This document shows positions 5,095 through 6,564 of a stretch of DNA of 6,564 nucleotides, piece by piece. The notes beneath the pieces were generated by a model. That model was not told the DNA's origin, did no database searches, and saw nothing but the letters and a program-made list of their open reading frames with translations. The stretch is from an uncultured Porphyromonadaceae bacterium (GTDB lineage Bacteria > Bacteroidota > Bacteroidia > Bacteroidales > Muribaculaceae). A program made the translations under genes and the position numbers. Positions within the stretch are counted from its first letter, which is position 1. Every line of letters starts with the position of its first letter. The stretch spans positions 1 through 6,564 of the forward strand of contig CAJJOO010000086.1 of NCBI GenBank assembly GCA_905193395.1, read 5' to 3'.

Positions 5095-5999
5095 ACACTC
5101 TCCTTGATACTCTATGGTATTTCTGCTATATCACTGTTGAACTTGTGGTACTGTTCATCGTGATTACAGTTATTGTTGAAATCATCCTGATGTATATTCC
5201 GCAGGAGAAAATCAGCAAGAAAATTGAAAAGGCCGGATTTTTCGGGAATGTAATAGCCGCCGGATTCGGTGCGCTCACTCCTTTTTGTGCCTGTTCCACT
5301 CTGCCCATGACAGTTGGTTTCCTTAATGCCGGTGTGCCTTTCGGAGCAACCATGTCTTTTCTTATCGCCTCCCCGTTGCTAAACCCCATTATCATAGCGA
5401 TGTTAGGTGCGTTGGTGGGAATCAAAGCCATGCTGATTTATGTAACGATTGCTTTCCTCTGTGCCGTATTCTTCGGCTGGGGATTGCAAAAGGTCGATGC
5501 GCAGAAATACGTCAAAAACGTAAGGCTGAAAAAGCAGTCCTGTTGTTCAGCGGGCGAGAAACCTATCGAAGCGAAAAAACTCCCGTGGAGCCAGAAAATT
5601 GCCATTGCACTTCGGGCCGGATGGGACACGCTTCGCCCGATATTCTGGTATCTTATCATCGGCGTTGCACTCGGAGCCGTAATCTATGGTTATATGCCGA
5701 ACGATTGGGTACTGAAAATCGCCGGTCCCGACAATCCTTTTGCGGTGCCCGTCGCCGCCATTATCGGGGTACCCCTCTATATCCGCGCTGAAACCGCAAT
5801 TCCTATCGGAGTGGCATTGATGGGCAAGGGCATGAGTATCGGCGCTGTGATAGCCCTTGTTATCGGCGGCGCCGGCATGGCGATACCCGAGATGTCGATG
5901 CTTGCAAGCATCTTCAAGAAGAAACTCGTCGCCATGATTGTAGTCGTGATATTCCTGACGGCCGTAATCTCAGGCTATCTTTTCAACATTTTGTTATGA
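5091..5999 (+). CDS. arsP: ArsP-type trivalent arsenical permease
   Basis: A 302-aa membrane protein of the ArsP_1 (DUF318) family with about eight hydrophobic segments, near the length of Campylobacter jejuni ArsP, which exports trivalent methyl- and phenylarsenicals. The signature 'GALTPFCACSTLPMTVGFL' (60-78) contains C66-A-C68, and 'SPLLNPIIIAM' (94-104) follows. The C-terminal half has 'YIRAETAIPIG' (230-240) and 'GGAGMAIPEMSML' (259-271), typical of the family. A loop at about 133-170 is rich in lysine and carries a vicinal pair C151-C152 in 'KKQSCCSAGEK', possibly a cytoplasmic metalloid handover site. It is the last gene of the cluster and is translationally coupled to arsC. The family is sure; the exact substrate is inferred. 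Confidence 0.85.
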   Translation: MNTLLDTLWYFCYITVELVVLFIVITVIVEIILMYIPQEKISKKIEKAGFFGNVIAAGFGALTPFCACSTLPMTVGFLNAGVPFGATMSFLIASPLLNPIIIAMLGALVGIKAMLIYVTIAFLCAVFFGWGLQKVDAQKYVKNVRLKKQSCCSAGEKPIEAKKLPWSQKIAIALRAGWDTLRPIFWYLIIGVALGAVIYGYMPNDWVLKIAGPDNPFAVPVAAIIGVPLYIRAETAIPIGVALMGKGMSIGAVIALVIGGAGMAIPEMSMLASIFKKKLVAMIVVVIFLTAVISGYLFNILL

Positions 6000-6017
6000 T
6001 ATAGACGTTCTCTCATA

Positions 6018-6052
6018 ATCGTCACGGCGATGCGGCATCGGCGCCGGACGAT
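6018..6052 (+). terminator. Hairpin after the ars cluster, probable terminator
   Basis: ATCGTC (6018-6023) pairs with GACGAT (6047-6052), and CGGCG (6025-6029) pairs with CGCCG (6042-6046) across a bulged A. A small inner ATG/CAT stem is also possible. It starts 18 nt after the last ars stop. No T-tract follows directly; the nearest is seven Ts at 6074-6080, 21 nt later. It may therefore act as a 3'-end stabiliser or factor-dependent end rather than a classic intrinsic terminator. Confidence 0.45.
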
Positions 6053-6058
6053 CATATA

Positions 6059-6070
6059 CGGGCACAGATG
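6059..6070 (+). repeat. Right copy of the direct repeat bracketing the ars block
   Basis: CGGGCACAGATG pairs with CCGGCACAGATG at 1226-1237 (11 of 12 identical). It lies after the last ars gene and its hairpin and immediately ahead of the RelA/SpoT promoter, marking a plausible right edge of the inserted block. Confidence 0.4.
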
Positions 6071-6077
6071 AGATTTT

Positions 6078-6109
6078 TTTGGCTGTTCCTGCTAAAAGTC
6101 GTATTTTTG
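6078..6109 (+). promoter_or_regulatory. Bacteroidota-type promoter of the RelA/SpoT gene
   Basis: A perfect TTTG -33 box (6078-6081), 20-bp spacer and perfect TATTTTTG -7 box (6102-6109). Transcription would start near 6116, about 30 nt before the ATG at 6147. The -33 box overlaps the end of the seven-T run that follows the ars cluster. Confidence 0.75.
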
Positions 6110-6146
6110 TATTCAAATTGGATAATATCACCTATTCCGCCATTTT

Positions 6147-6564
6147 ATGACCGAAACGCGCATGATGACTCCCGAAGAGGAGGACCGTATGATAGAGGAC
6201 GCCTTTGCCGACGTGCTCAACGGCTACCTTAAAAGCAACCACCGCAAGAAAGTGGAAATCATCGAACGGGCCTACCGCTTTGCCCGCGAGGCGCACGCCG
6301 GAGTGCGTCGCCGCTCGGGCGAGCCGTACATCCTGCACCCCATAGCCGTGGCAAAAATCGCCAGTCAGGAAATCGGACTTGGGTCGACATCAATCTGCGC
6401 GGCCCTGCTTCACGACGTGGTGGAAGACACGGACTACACCGTCGAGGACATCGAGCAGCATTTCGGACCGAAAATCGCCCAACTGGTGGAAGGGCTTACG
6501 AAAATATCCGGCGGCATCTTCGGCGACAAGGCCTCGGCCCAGGCCGAGAATTTCCGCAAGCTGC
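6147..6564 (+). CDS. RelA/SpoT-family (p)ppGpp synthetase/hydrolase, N-terminal part
   Basis: 139 codons are open from the ATG at 6147 to the window edge, so only the N-terminal hydrolase (HD) region is present. Visible motifs are 'NHRKKVEIIERAYRFAREAH' (31-50), 'RRRSGEPYILHPIAVAKI' (54-71) with H64, and 'ALLHDVVEDTDYTVEDIEQ' (86-104) with H89-D90 and E93-D94. H64 and H89-D90 fit the metal ligands of the (p)ppGpp hydrolase site. The segment 'LVEGLTKISGGIFG' (113-126) follows. With the HD residues intact, hydrolase activity is expected; the synthetase domain lies beyond the window, so bifunctionality cannot be judged. Other in-frame ATGs (codons 6, 7, 15) are possible starts. Its sampled GC content matches the sigma factor gene, not the ars genes. 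It is a housekeeping stringent-response gene unrelated to arsenic. Confidence 0.93.
   Translation, partial: MTETRMMTPEEEDRMIEDAFADVLNGYLKSNHRKKVEIIERAYRFAREAHAGVRRRSGEPYILHPIAVAKIASQEIGLGSTSICAALLHDVVEDTDYTVEDIEQHFGPKIAQLVEGLTKISGGIFGDKASAQAENFRKL

Noticed and set aside
1..6564. CRISPR array, tRNA, rRNA, transposase or integrase
   Set aside because: No regularly spaced long repeats, cloverleaf-like or rRNA-like sequence, and no recombinase motifs were seen in any convincing frame.

Overview
The window looks like chromosomal DNA from a member of the Bacteroidales. Four promoters read as the Bacteroidota pattern (TTTG-like -33, 19-21 bp spacer, TAnnTTTG -7), no start depends on a Shine-Dalgarno site, and the flanking proteins (an ECF sigma factor and a RelA/SpoT enzyme) match conserved Bacteroidales types. 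A Muribaculaceae-like host is plausible from the GC-rich flanking genes, but this is inference.

Left flank (1-1243). The start of a minus-strand secreted protein gene (1-171) and a plus-strand ECF sigma factor gene (483-986) diverge from a 311-bp AT-rich region. That region holds one promoter for each gene and a cluster of GTTACA/TGTAAC repeats. After the sigma gene comes AT-rich DNA with no gene, then a very GC-rich, hairpin-dense stretch (1131-1243) ending in a T-tract. This is either a strong terminator or a small structured RNA.

Centre (about 1244-6058). A seven-gene arsenic / aromatic-organoarsenical resistance cluster lies on the plus strand: arsR, arsF-like lipoprotein, arsG-like membrane protein, arsE-like cysteine-rich thioredoxin-fold protein, a 446-aa ArsP_1/DUF318 permease, thioredoxin-type arsenate reductase arsC, and a 302-aa ArsP-type permease. 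arsR has its own promoter with a 23-bp operator candidate over the -7 box, and its own intrinsic terminator whose loop contains the arsR stop codon. A second copy of the operator (19 of 23 bases identical) precedes arsF, so regulator and effectors appear to be separate units under the same repressor. The six effector genes are tightly packed: a 1-nt overlap, gaps of 26, 22 and 6 nt, then a 4-nt overlap.

How the genes may work together. ArsR senses trivalent arsenicals, probably through C-terminal Cys-Cys pairs. ArsE, ArsG and ArsF carry paired cysteines predicted to lie in the cytoplasm, the membrane and outside the membrane respectively. They could either reduce nitroaromatic arsenicals and export the product (the published ArsEFG role) or pass electrons across the membrane as CcdA/DsbD systems do. 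ArsC reduces arsenate, and the two ArsP-family permeases probably export trivalent species.

Right flank (6059-6564). A promoter and the first 139 codons of a RelA/SpoT-family (p)ppGpp enzyme. The ars genes are clearly less GC-rich in sampled blocks than both flanks, and a 12-bp near-perfect direct repeat (1226-1237 and 6059-6070) brackets them, which suggests a laterally acquired block between the sigma factor and RelA/SpoT genes.
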